Assembly (NCBI GenBank): GCA_944385365.1
Contig: CALWWW010000025.1
Location: forward strand, 1 to 34,884
Length of the DNA stretch: 34,884 nt
Source: an uncultured Oscillospiraceae bacterium
GTDB lineage: Bacteria > Bacillota > Clostridia > Oscillospirales > Oscillospiraceae
Direction: 5' to 3'
Of the stretch, positions 17,172 to 24,969 are shown one piece after another (the stretch's first letter is position 1; each line of letters starts with the position of its first letter). A model generated the notes under the pieces. It was not told the origin of the DNA and did not search any database. It saw only the letters and a list, made by a program, of their open reading frames with translations. A program made the position numbers and the translations under genes.

Positions 17172-17996
17172 ATGACAACAACAGAGGTCTGGGCCCAGTT
17201 GCCCCAATGGCTGGAACTGCCGGAGGAAGTACGAACCAGCTTTGCCCAATACGATGCACAGTACACGTCCCAGGTGGACGACGCGCTGCGGTCCCGTCTG
17301 CTGTGCCGCGCTACCTGGGATGACGCCCTGGCGGAACTGCGGCAGCGTCTGGACCCGGACCCCACCGGCCTGAGAATGCTGTGGGAGCTGCTCCATGTGG
17401 CCTGCGGTACCTATACGCACTATGAAGAACGGGGCATTTCCCAGGAAATTTTTGTGGAGACCATGAAATTCTGCACCCGCTTCCTCCACACCTATTACCA
17501 GGAGCACGGGTGCTATCACTTTGCCTGGGATTGGTGGTTCCCGCGGCAGCTGGCCATGCTGGAATATCGCGTCGGCTGCCTGGAATATGAGCTGATCGAT
17601 GGGGAAGCGCCGCTGATTTCCGTCCATATTCCGTCGGATGCGGACCTGTCGGCGGAAGCCGTCGACAAGTCCATGGCGGAGTTTGACGCGTTTTTGCGGC
17701 GGCAGTATCCCCAGTGGGTCCAACGGGACTGGTATTGTGAGTCCTGGATGATGTCCCCGACGCTGCGGGAACTGCTGCCGGAGGGGTCGAGAATTTTGGC
17801 CTTCCAGTCCCGATTCACCGTTCTGGAAGAGGACAAGAACAGTCCAGCGGTCATGGATTGGGTGTTCCGGGGCTGCGGCTCCGACCCGGCCCAGCTGCCG
17901 GAGGATACGACGCTGCGGCGCAATTTGAAGCGGCTCCTGCTGCAAGGCGGCAATGTGGGCTGGACCAAGGCGGTCCTCAGAAGAAGCGAAGCATAA
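17172..17996 (+). CDS. Acyltransferase-domain protein (DUF5596/GNAT_C-like)
   Basis: This 274-residue soluble protein resembles the family with an N-acyltransferase N-terminal region and a GNAT-like C-terminal domain. Characteristic stretches are HFAWDWWFPRQLAMLEYR, ISVHIPSDADLS and WYCESWMMSPTLRELLPEGS. The substrate is unknown. AAAGGAG lies upstream; a GTG one codon before the ATG (17169) has slightly better spacing and could be the true start. It follows the GH51 terminator closely and precedes the MATE gene by 11 bases, so it probably shares a transcript with the latter. Confidence 0.75.
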   Translation: MTTTEVWAQLPQWLELPEEVRTSFAQYDAQYTSQVDDALRSRLLCRATWDDALAELRQRLDPDPTGLRMLWELLHVACGTYTHYEERGISQEIFVETMKFCTRFLHTYYQEHGCYHFAWDWWFPRQLAMLEYRVGCLEYELIDGEAPLISVHIPSDADLSAEAVDKSMAEFDAFLRRQYPQWVQRDWYCESWMMSPTLRELLPEGSRILAFQSRFTVLEEDKNSPAVMDWVFRGCGSDPAQLPEDTTLRRNLKRLLLQGGNVGWTKAVLRRSEA

Positions 17997-18007
17997 AGGA
18001 GAACCAT

Positions 18008-19360
18008 ATGGCAAAGGATCTGACACAGGGCAGACCCATCTGGCTGCTGTTTACCCTGGGCATGCCCATTCTCATCGGTAATCTGTTTCAGCAGTTCTAC
18101 AGCATGGTGGATACCATCATTGTGGGCCGTTTTGTGGGCCAGAAGGCCCTGGCGGCCGTGGGCTGTACCGGCTCCATCAGCTTTTTCATCCTGGGCGCGG
18201 CCTTTGGCCTGACGGCGGGCTTCGCCATCATCGTCGCCCAACTGTACGGCGGCAAACAGGAGCGGGAACTGCGCAACGCGGTGGCGGTGAGTATTGAGCT
18301 ATCCGCGCTGTTTTCCCTGGCCGTCACCGCTGTCAGCGTGATTTTCGCCACACCCATTCTGGAGATCATGCAGACGCCGGAGGATATTTTCCACGACGCC
18401 TATCTCTATATCGTCATCATCTTTTGGGGCATTCCCGGTATGGTGTACTATAACCTGTTTTCCGGTATTCTCCGGGCGGTGGGCGACAGCCGGACGCCGC
18501 TGGTGTTTCTGATGATTGCGTCGGTGGGCAATATCCTACTGGATTTGCTGCTGGTGGTGGTCATCCCCATGGGACCCGCCGGCGCGGCATTGGCCACCAT
18601 TGTCAGCCAGACGCTTTCGGGCATCGGCTGCCTGTTCTATATGTTCAGGCGCTATCAATTTCTGATTCCCCATGGCAGCGATTGGCACTTTTCCCCGTCG
18701 CTGGCCTGGTCCCTGGTCCGGCTGGGCGTGCCGTCGGCGTTGTCCAACAGCGTCTGTGCCATCGGCTGCATGGCGGTCCAGGGGGCGGTGAACCGGTTCG
18801 GTTCCGATATGGTGGCCGGATATACGGCGGGCACCAAGATTGAGGGCGTGGCGACGCAGCCCTGCTTTGCGTTCAGCTCCGCCCTGATCAACTTCGTAGG
18901 CCAGAATGTGGGTGCGGGCAAGATGGACCGGGTGCGCAAGGGTACCCATGACTGCCTCAAGCTGATGCTGGGCTGCGCTGTCTTCGGCTTTGTGGTGGCC
19001 CAGTTCTGCGGCAAGGCCCTGGTGGGCGTGTTCCTGGAAGCCCCGACGGCGGAGGTCATCGACGCGGCGACGCGGTATCTCCGCTGGATCAGCTACTTTG
19101 TGCTGCCCCTGGGGGTTCTGCTGGTGTATCGCTGCGCCATTTCCGGCATGGGCAATGCCAATATTCCCATGCTGTCCGGCGCGGTGGAATTGGCCATGCG
19201 ATTGCCCATCGCCTTTTTCCTCAGTGTGCGGATTGGCTACACGGGTATCTGTCAGGCGTCGCCGGCTTCGTGGATTGCGGCGGCCATTATGCTGTGCATC
19301 GCGTATTATCAGATTGAACGCAGTACATGTAAACGGTTCGGTCTGGCCCTGGCGTCTTAA
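18008..19360 (+). CDS. MATE-family multidrug/metabolite exporter
   Basis: This 450-residue protein has about twelve hydrophobic segments arranged as two similar halves. Family signatures include PILIGNLFQQFYSMVDTIIVGRFVG at the N-terminus and SGILRAVGDSRTP in the first half. MATE proteins export cationic compounds using a sodium or proton gradient. The start is the ATG at 18008 with AAGGAG upstream. The substrate cannot be told; no link to the arabinan locus is evident beyond proximity. Confidence 0.9.
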   Translation: MAKDLTQGRPIWLLFTLGMPILIGNLFQQFYSMVDTIIVGRFVGQKALAAVGCTGSISFFILGAAFGLTAGFAIIVAQLYGGKQERELRNAVAVSIELSALFSLAVTAVSVIFATPILEIMQTPEDIFHDAYLYIVIIFWGIPGMVYYNLFSGILRAVGDSRTPLVFLMIASVGNILLDLLLVVVIPMGPAGAALATIVSQTLSGIGCLFYMFRRYQFLIPHGSDWHFSPSLAWSLVRLGVPSALSNSVCAIGCMAVQGAVNRFGSDMVAGYTAGTKIEGVATQPCFAFSSALINFVGQNVGAGKMDRVRKGTHDCLKLMLGCAVFGFVVAQFCGKALVGVFLEAPTAEVIDAATRYLRWISYFVLPLGVLLVYRCAISGMGNANIPMLSGAVELAMRLPIAFFLSVRIGYTGICQASPASWIAAAIMLCIAYYQIERSTCKRFGLALAS

Positions 19361-19370
19361 ATTCCATGCA

Positions 19371-19409
19371 ATCAGGCCTTCCGGTTTGGCCGGAGGGCCT
19401 GATTTTTTT
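19371..19409 (+). terminator. Terminator after the MATE gene
   Basis: ATCAGGCC (19371-19378) pairs with GGCCTGAT, with an inner TCCGG/CCGGA stem, then seven Ts. Confidence 0.85.
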
Positions 19410-19448
19410 ATGGCGGTTGGCTTGCCGTGGGGACAGCGGAACCGGACA

Positions 19449-19477
19449 TTGACAATCCCGACGGCGTATGGTACCGT
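19449..19477 (+). promoter_or_regulatory. Possible promoter of the MFS gene
   Basis: A perfect TTGACA (19449-19454) is followed after 17 bases by TACCGT, a poor -10 box. TAGAAT at 19483 is better but too distant. Promoter assignment is uncertain. Confidence 0.3.
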
Positions 19478-19517
19478 TACAGTAGAATAGAGATTGTACC
19501 GAGAGTGAGGAACCGCC

Positions 19518-19600
19518 ATGGACCGTCCCATCTGATTGGAAGCATCTTCCCCGGCAGGGGAGCGCAGGCGCCGCGAAAGCGGGGCCTGTTTGGCATGCTT
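19518..19600 (+). ncRNA. Structured leader with tiny ORF upstream of the MFS gene (candidate cis-regulatory RNA)
   Basis: A five-codon ORF (ATG 19518, stop 19533-19535; MDRPI) has GTGAGG ahead of it. The RNA after it can fold as a three-way junction: AAGCAT (19540-19545) with ATGCTT (19595-19600); CCCC/GGGG hairpin 19549-19560 with loop GGCA; and a CAGGC..GCCTG stem (19565-19569 with 19584-19588) capped by CCGC-GAAA-GCGG. The layout is riboswitch- or attenuator-like, but I cannot match it to a known class. Confidence 0.4.
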
Positions 19601-19623
19601 ACCATTTGGAAAGGACCGTCTTT

Positions 19624-20769
19624 ATGAAGAAAAATATCTATTTGCTGTATGCCATCGCCCTGTTGCAGGGCATGGTGTTTTACGGCCCCATTGCCACCTT
19701 GTACCGTCAGGCCAGGGGCGTCTCGGTGTTTGAGATCACCCTGATTGAGGGAATTTCTCTGGCGCTGGTCCTGGTGCTGGAAGTACCCTGGGGCGTGGTG
19801 GCCGACCGGATCGGATACCGAAAGACCATGTGTTTCTGTTCCGGCCTGTATTTTGTCTCAAAGCTCGTCTTCTGGCAGGCGAAGGGGTTTGCCGGTTTCC
19901 TGCTGGAGCGTATCCTGCTCAGCGTGGTGCTGGCCGGTTATTCCGGTGTGGATACCAGCATTCTGTATTTGTCCTGCCAGGGGCAAGAGAGCCAGCGGGT
20001 GTTTGGTATCTATCACAGCCTGAGCATGGTGGGGCTGCTGCTGGCCGCCGGTGTTTTCTCCCTAATCGCACAGGAGAACGATTCCCTGGCGGCTCTGCTG
20101 ACGGTGCTCAGCTATGGCATTGCCGCGGTGCTGTCTCTGGGACTGACGGAAGTGAAAGAGACAGGGGAGCGGCCTGTTCAGCGGGAGCCGTTCCGGGCAA
20201 CGCTGCGCGATACGCTGCGGAACCGGCCGCTGCTGTGGTTTCTTCTGGCCATGGCGCTGCTGTCCGAAACCCACCAGATGGTCACCGTCTTTCTCAGCCA
20301 GTTGCAATATGAACGATGCGGCCTGGACCATGGAGCCATGGGCGTGCTGTATATGGCGGCTGCCGTGCTGGGCTTGCTGGGCGTGTGCTCCGTGTATATC
20401 ACAAACCGGCTGGGACAGGGGTCGTCGCTGGTGCTCTTTGGCAGCTTGGCGGCGCTCTCCTGTGTGACGCTGGCGCTGACATCCAACGCGGTTCCGTCCA
20501 TTTTGGGGATTCTGACGCTGCGGCTTTCCCATACGCTGCTCCAGCCTCTGCAATCGGAATTGCAGAACCGGCAAACCCAGACGGAGAACCGGGCCACGGC
20601 TTTGAGTATCCATTCCATGGTGCTCAGCAGTCTCGCCATTGGCATCGAATTGCTGTTCGGCGTCCTGGCGGACCGGAGCTTGCCCGTATCGCTGCTCTTT
20701 GGCGGGGTGCTCTGTGTGCTCAGCCTGCCGTGCTTGTTTCTCTGGCAGCGCAGATGGAAAGGCAACTAA
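19624..20769 (+). CDS. MFS transporter
   Basis: This 381-residue protein has roughly twelve hydrophobic segments and the MFS motif between helices 2 and 3 as WGVVADRIGYRKTM. The central loop (ETGERPVQREPF) separates two six-helix halves. The start is the ATG at 19624, 8 bases after GGAAAGGA; an ATG at 19606 is less well placed. The substrate is unknown. A structured leader with a mini-ORF precedes it, which is common for inducible efflux genes. Confidence 0.85.
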   Translation: MKKNIYLLYAIALLQGMVFYGPIATLYRQARGVSVFEITLIEGISLALVLVLEVPWGVVADRIGYRKTMCFCSGLYFVSKLVFWQAKGFAGFLLERILLSVVLAGYSGVDTSILYLSCQGQESQRVFGIYHSLSMVGLLLAAGVFSLIAQENDSLAALLTVLSYGIAAVLSLGLTEVKETGERPVQREPFRATLRDTLRNRPLLWFLLAMALLSETHQMVTVFLSQLQYERCGLDHGAMGVLYMAAAVLGLLGVCSVYITNRLGQGSSLVLFGSLAALSCVTLALTSNAVPSILGILTLRLSHTLLQPLQSELQNRQTQTENRATALSIHSMVLSSLAIGIELLFGVLADRSLPVSLLFGGVLCVLSLPCLFLWQRRWKGN

Positions 20770-20780
20770 AAATTTATGGC

Positions 20781-20820
20781 AACACCCCCATGGACCGAAT
20801 TCTGGTCAATGGGGGTGTTT
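20781..20820 (+). terminator. Terminator-like hairpin after the MFS gene
   Basis: A 16-bp stem with one mismatch pairs 20781-20796 with the bases ending near 20819. The tail (GTTTGCTGCTT) is only weakly T-rich. The rest of 20821-21021 is AT-rich with no convincing promoter match. Confidence 0.55.
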
Positions 20821-21021
20821 GCTGCTTGCGGCACACTTCGGGATCGAAGCGGCCAGTTATCAACAAGTTTGTGGAATACTTGACTGGAAGAAAGTGCTAA
20901 ATAACAAAAAGCCGACGCTGTTTTTTTACTTCTTTAAAGAAATTTTCTGCAACCAAACGGGATTTTTTACGGGATATAGAGTAAAGGAACCCAAAGGGGA
21001 GAAGAGAGAGGGGAGATGTCC

Positions 21022-21579
21022 ATGGAGGACCGGGAGATTGTAGCGCTCTATTGGAGCCGGTCAGAAACAGCCATTGACGAAACCAGACTGAAATACGAAC
21101 CGTATTTGATGAAGATTGCAAAAAACATCCTGAACGACCTGGAGGACTGCCGGGAGTGTGTCAGCGATACGTATCTGCGGGCCTGGAATTCCATTCCGCC
21201 CCACCGTCCTGCGGTTTTGTCCACCTACCTGGGGAAGATCACCCGGCAGGGGGCCATTGACGGTGTCCGGAAACAGCATGCCGCCCGGCGCGGCGCGGAC
21301 AGCTACGCCTGTGCCCTGGAGGAATTGGGGGACACAGTCCCTGGCGGCGAAACGCCGGAGCAGCAGGTGGCGGCCAGGGAGCTGGCCGATTCCATCGGGC
21401 AGTTTCTATGGACCCTGCCGCCGCAGACGCGCCATGTGTTTCTCTGGCGGTATTACTATTTTGATGACATCCGAGCGATTGCAGGCCGGAGCGGCATGAG
21501 CCGGGCCAAGGTGAAAAGTCTGCTGTACCGCACCCGGCAGCAGTTGAAAACGCATCTTGTCAGGGAGGGATTTCTATGA
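21022..21579 (+). CDS. Sigma-70 family (ECF-like) RNA polymerase sigma factor
   Basis: This 185-residue protein has region 2 (about 20-90: YEPYLMKIAKNILNDLEDCRECVSDTYLRAWNSIPP) and region 4 (about 120-180: LPPQTRHVFLWRYYYFDDIRAIAGRSGMSRAKVKSLLYRTRQQLK). It would direct polymerase to a small stress or surface regulon. The start is the second ATG at 21022, six bases after GGGGAG; an ATG at 21016 overlaps that site. Its stop overlaps the next start (ATGA), so the two are translationally coupled. Confidence 0.88.
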   Translation: MEDREIVALYWSRSETAIDETRLKYEPYLMKIAKNILNDLEDCRECVSDTYLRAWNSIPPHRPAVLSTYLGKITRQGAIDGVRKQHAARRGADSYACALEELGDTVPGGETPEQQVAARELADSIGQFLWTLPPQTRHVFLWRYYYFDDIRAIAGRSGMSRAKVKSLLYRTRQQLKTHLVREGFL

Positions 21580-22550
21580 TCAACCGGGAACAACTGCTGG
21601 ACAGTCTGGACCAGCTGGATGATGAATTGTTATTGGAAGCCGACCAAGCGCGGCAGCAGCGGTCCCGCCGTAAAATTCCCCGCGGACTGACGGCGGCGGC
21701 CTGCGTGGCCCTGGTGCTGCTGGCCACGTTGACGGTGGAAGCCCAGTCGGGAGCGGTCAGCAGTTTGCTGGCTCCCTTGTTTGGCGGTACCCGCACGGAG
21801 ATTGTGGACCACATCGGCAGTCCCATCGGGGTGTCGGTCAGCGCCGACGGCTATACCATCACCGCTGACGCCATCATCGGAGACCGGTATAATCTGGCGG
21901 TGGTGTATACCCTGACCCGGGACGATGGCCAGCCCCTGCCGGAAAACCTGCGCTTTCAGGAGTGGGAGACGCGGTACAAATTCCTGGGTTTCTTCGGCAT
22001 CGGTTCCGGAGGCGGCAGCCTGTCGGGAATAAAGAATGAAGAGGACCCCAGCCAATACCAGATCATTGAGCAATGGAGCGGCGACGTGCCGCTGCTGGGC
22101 CGGATGTGCCGCACCACCTTTGGGGGGTTGGTACAATGGAACGAAGATGGGACGGAAACCCTGCTGGCAGAGGGACCATGGACCCTGTCCTATACAGCCA
22201 GCTATACCGACGCCACGGAGACCATTCGACTGCCTGAAACCGTTGTTCAGAATGAATATGGCGTGGAGTTAGAGATCGAAAAGCTGCGATTGTCTCCGGT
22301 GGGCTTGTATATGGACCTTGAATTTTTGACAGTCCTTGACGATACGCCGAAAATGCTGGATGTGCCGGTTTCCATCATCGGCGCCGACGGTACGGAAACG
22401 CAGCTGAGCGGCAACTGCGGCGCCAATTATACCGAGGGCGACACCACTGCAAACGGCCATTATACGGCCATGTTTCCCGTGCCCCAGTTCCGGGAGGAAA
22501 TTGCGGGGCTGCGGATTTGCGGCACGGTGGTCTGGCTGCCGGAATCCTAG
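21576..22550 (+). CDS. DUF4179-type anti-sigma-like membrane protein
   Basis: This 324-residue protein has a charged cytoplasmic N-terminus (LDSLDQLDDELLLEADQARQ), one transmembrane helix near residues 38-56, and a beta-rich extracellular part containing the DUF4179 pattern GSPIGVSVSADGYTITADAIIGDRYNLAVVYTL. Such proteins sit directly after ECF-like sigma genes and are taken to hold the sigma factor inactive at the membrane. The ATGA overlap with the sigma gene supports a functional pair. What signal is sensed is unknown. Confidence 0.82.
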   Translation: MINREQLLDSLDQLDDELLLEADQARQQRSRRKIPRGLTAAACVALVLLATLTVEAQSGAVSSLLAPLFGGTRTEIVDHIGSPIGVSVSADGYTITADAIIGDRYNLAVVYTLTRDDGQPLPENLRFQEWETRYKFLGFFGIGSGGGSLSGIKNEEDPSQYQIIEQWSGDVPLLGRMCRTTFGGLVQWNEDGTETLLAEGPWTLSYTASYTDATETIRLPETVVQNEYGVELEIEKLRLSPVGLYMDLEFLTVLDDTPKMLDVPVSIIGADGTETQLSGNCGANYTEGDTTANGHYTAMFPVPQFREEIAGLRICGTVVWLPES

Positions 22551-22560
22551 ACCAATTCCA

Positions 22561-22598
22561 AAAGAACGGGAGCATGCCGCGGCATACTCCCGTTCTTT
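22561..22598. terminator. Shared terminator of convergent genes
   Basis: A 12-bp arm (22561-22572) pairs with 22587-22598 and encloses a further ATGCCGCGGCAT palindrome. A- and T-runs on both sides make it usable from either strand, between the convergent DUF4179 and SLH/CAP genes. Confidence 0.8.
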
Positions 22599-22627
22599 AC
22601 GATTTTATGGCAGAACCAGTCCGATTT

Positions 22628-23611
22628 TCAGCGGTTCACAAACCACTGGGTCCAGTAGCCGTCCACATACCCCACACCGAGTTCCGTAAATGCGTCCGAG
22701 AGAATGTTGGCCCGGTGGCCGGGGGAGTTCATCCAGCCCTCCATGACGGCCTCCACCGTCGGATAGCCCATGGCAATGTTTTCTCCGGCGGCCCAGAAGT
22801 CAATGCCCATGGAACTCATCATGTCAAAGGGAGAACCAAAGGTGGGGCTGTCGTGGCTGAAATAGTTGTTGTCGTGCATATCCTGGGACTTGCGCCGGGC
22901 GCCGTCACAGAGGTCGTCGCTGAGCGTCAGGGGCGCGAGACCATTGGCGGCCCGTTCCTGATTGACCAGGTCCGCCACCTGCTGCTCCATTTCACTGGCG
23001 GTGTTTTCGTCCGACGTGTCGCCGGTGTCCGGCTCCACATCCTCCATGGAAAATCCCAGCTTTTCCGTGGTGCGGTACAGCAGGATGGACAAATTGCCGC
23101 GGGAAATGTGCTCCTCCAGCAGGGCTTCCCTGGGGGCGATGCCGTATTGGACCGCCGCGTCCAGCGCCGTGTCATAGGACCATGCAAAGGGCACCAGATT
23201 GCCGCAGCACCGCAGCAGCACCGTGCAGGCGGCGGCAGGGGTCACCGGGTCGTCGGGACCGTAGCGTCCGTCGCCATAGCCGCCCACATAGTGCATGGAA
23301 GCGCAGTAGCCCACGTAAACCCGCGCCCACTCCGGCACATCGGTAAAGGTGCACTGACCGTCGTAGAATTGCTGATCGGCCAGGAGATGCTCCTGATTCA
23401 CCGTCAGCCGGGAGGCGATGACCGCCAGCTCGGCGCGGGTCAGCGGCTTGTCCAACTGTAAATCGCCGGTTTCATCACCGGCCAGAATGTTGTTTTGCTG
23501 CAAAAACGCAGCGGCGGCGGTAATCTCACTGTCGAGGGAACCGGCCAGCACCGGCGACGACAGGGTGAACGCCAGCAGCACAGACAGCAGCAGGGTTACC
23601 ATACGTTTCAT
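22628..23611 (-). CDS. Secreted SLH-like and CAP (SCP/PR1) domain protein
   Basis: This 327-residue protein starts with a signal peptide (MKRMVTLLLSVLLAFTLSSPVLA, cut near A23). Residues about 30-170 look like S-layer homology motifs (TRAELAVIASRL, FTDVPEWARVYVGYCASMHYVGGYGDGRYGPDDPVT), which bind secondary cell-wall polymer. Residues about 200-327 form a CAP domain of the YkwD type, with VNQERAANGLAPL, YFSHDSP, AGENIAMGY and MNSPGHRANIL carrying the His/Glu cavity residues. It is likely displayed on the cell wall; CAP function in bacteria is unclear. AGGAGG lies 10 bases before the ATG, and a near-consensus promoter precedes it. Confidence 0.9.
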   Translation of the reverse strand: MKRMVTLLLSVLLAFTLSSPVLAGSLDSEITAAAAFLQQNNILAGDETGDLQLDKPLTRAELAVIASRLTVNQEHLLADQQFYDGQCTFTDVPEWARVYVGYCASMHYVGGYGDGRYGPDDPVTPAAACTVLLRCCGNLVPFAWSYDTALDAAVQYGIAPREALLEEHISRGNLSILLYRTTEKLGFSMEDVEPDTGDTSDENTASEMEQQVADLVNQERAANGLAPLTLSDDLCDGARRKSQDMHDNNYFSHDSPTFGSPFDMMSSMGIDFWAAGENIAMGYPTVEAVMEGWMNSPGHRANILSDAFTELGVGYVDGYWTQWFVNR

Positions 23612-23658
23612 AAAAAATACGCCTCCTCGCTTTCTTCCGTGGAATTGGTTCTGTGGAC

Positions 23659-23687
23659 AGTATACTGGAAAAAATCCCCGTTGTCAA
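23659..23687 (-). promoter_or_regulatory. Near-consensus promoter of the SLH/CAP gene
   Basis: On the minus strand, a perfect TTGACA (23682-23687) is spaced 17 bases from TATACT (23659-23664), about 48 bases before the start. The spacer resembles that of the promoter-like site at 34739-34767. Confidence 0.75.
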
Positions 23688-23728
23688 AACCCGTCCAGCC
23701 GAACAGGGAAGCGCTGACATCGAACCGA

Positions 23729-23783
23729 TGTAATTTGTACCAAACCGGTTGACCGCTGGTGCAATTTGTATTACACTGGTCAC
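23729..23783 (+). promoter_or_regulatory. Promoter of the unknown lipoprotein with tandem imperfect repeats
   Basis: TTGACC (23749-23754) and TACACT (23772-23777) are spaced by 17 bases. Two related stretches, TGTAATTTGTACCAAACCGG (from 23729) and TGCAATTTGTATTACACTGG (from 23760), are 31 bases apart, about three helical turns, and overlap the promoter. Confidence 0.5.
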
Positions 23784-23846
23784 AATACGACGAATGATGG
23801 AACATTGGAGCGGAGCAATCCGCGAGAATCAGAAAGGTGAGAGCTT

Positions 23847-24809
23847 ATGAAACAATGGCTACAGAATTTCACACAGAACCACCGTTCCATTGGTGTTTCT
23901 AAAAGAATGCTGTCCGGCGTTCTGGCGGGCAGCCTGATTCTGCTCTGCGGCTGCAGCGGGGCGCAGCAGACGGAAGCGGAAGCGCCGGAGCAGGTGGAGA
24001 GCGTACAGGAATCCAATCCCTCTGCATCTATGGTGGAATCCGAGGAAAATGACGCGACCGAATCTGTACCGGAGCCGGCGTCCCCACTGACAGAGGAAAC
24101 CTTCCAGGCCCAGTTGGAGCTCCTGGTGTCCGACTTGCCCGATGGGGAACCAGTTACGTTGGAGCCGGTGGCACAGGTCGCGCCGGAACTGGCGGACAGC
24201 ATGGAAGAAGACCCCGCCGCCGTCGCGCTGCTGTGTCTGACCGATCTGCTGGCGCCGGAAAACAACGAACCACTCCGGGCTGCGATCAATGGCAGACAGC
24301 CCGAGACGGAACCCACGGAGCGTACGCAGGTGGAATGCGCCCTGTTTCGCTGTTTGGCGAAGGAATACGAGCCGGCTTCCAGTACGTTCATACGGGAGCG
24401 CAGCGATGATTACCAATGGCTGGCCGAGTATTATCAGTTTGAGATTCTGTCCCAGTGCGAAGAGTACGGCACCGATCCCGAAGATGCCCATTATCAGGAG
24501 CACCCGATCAGCCGGCAATTTTTGATTGCAATGCTGCGGGAACCAGTCTGGCGGATGCCCCTTCTGACGCCGCTGGACAGCGAATTGTATGACCAGGACA
24601 GCTATATTGACGCTACTAACTGCTTTTTTTTCTATCTGGAATCCGGTACGCCGTCCCCGCAGCTGACCGTGGAGCCGACGCCGGAGCAGCTGGAGACGCT
24701 CTGCACAGAGACGGCTGTGTGGACTATGCGGCAGGCGGAAACCCATGTGATCACCTTGGAAATCCAGCTGGAGGACGGGAGTATCACCACCCTGACATAT
24801 ACGCCGTAG
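23847..24809 (+). CDS. Lipoprotein of unknown function
   Basis: This 320-residue protein has a basic N-terminal extension, a hydrophobic helix (residues 21-35) and a lipobox-like LCGC with the modified Cys likely C36. An acidic, low-complexity linker (about 40-80, rich in E, S and P) leads to a mostly helical domain (about 80-230) and a C-terminal beta-like region. I do not recognise a family. GAAAGGTGAGAG precedes the ATG. It sits between a sigma/anti-sigma pair plus wall protein and a surface-sensing kinase, so an envelope role is plausible. Confidence 0.7.
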   Translation: MKQWLQNFTQNHRSIGVSKRMLSGVLAGSLILLCGCSGAQQTEAEAPEQVESVQESNPSASMVESEENDATESVPEPASPLTEETFQAQLELLVSDLPDGEPVTLEPVAQVAPELADSMEEDPAAVALLCLTDLLAPENNEPLRAAINGRQPETEPTERTQVECALFRCLAKEYEPASSTFIRERSDDYQWLAEYYQFEILSQCEEYGTDPEDAHYQEHPISRQFLIAMLREPVWRMPLLTPLDSELYDQDSYIDATNCFFFYLESGTPSPQLTVEPTPEQLETLCTETAVWTMRQAETHVITLEIQLEDGSITTLTYTP

Positions 24810-24841
24810 GATTACAGAACATCGAATATTGAAAAAGATTC

Positions 24842-24881
24842 CACCGCCACCGGATTTTCCCATGGAAAGCCGGTGGCGGTG
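24842..24881. terminator. Terminator-like hairpin between lipoprotein and kinase genes
   Basis: A 12-bp perfect stem (24842-24853 with 24870-24881) has a 16-base loop. The T-run lies on the minus-strand side only, yet no minus-strand gene is near, so its role is unsure. Confidence 0.4.
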
Positions 24882-24895
24882 TGCTGCGTATGGAC

Positions 24896-24924
24896 TTCCA
24901 TCCGCCCGCCATTTCTGGTATAGT
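24896..24924 (+). promoter_or_regulatory. Possible extended -10 promoter of the kinase gene
   Basis: TATAGT (24919-24924) is preceded by TGG (TGn extension); a weak TTCCAT lies 17 bases upstream. It is about 45 bases before the kinase start. Confidence 0.45.
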
Positions 24925-24969
24925 AAAGTAGAAACAGAACCGCCGCAGGATGGAAAGGATTGCCGTTTT

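Noticed and set aside
24829-24969. N-terminal extension of the lectin-kinase
   Set aside because: The stretch contains a hairpin and a likely promoter; the ATG at 24970 has a good ribosome binding site and begins the kinase fold.
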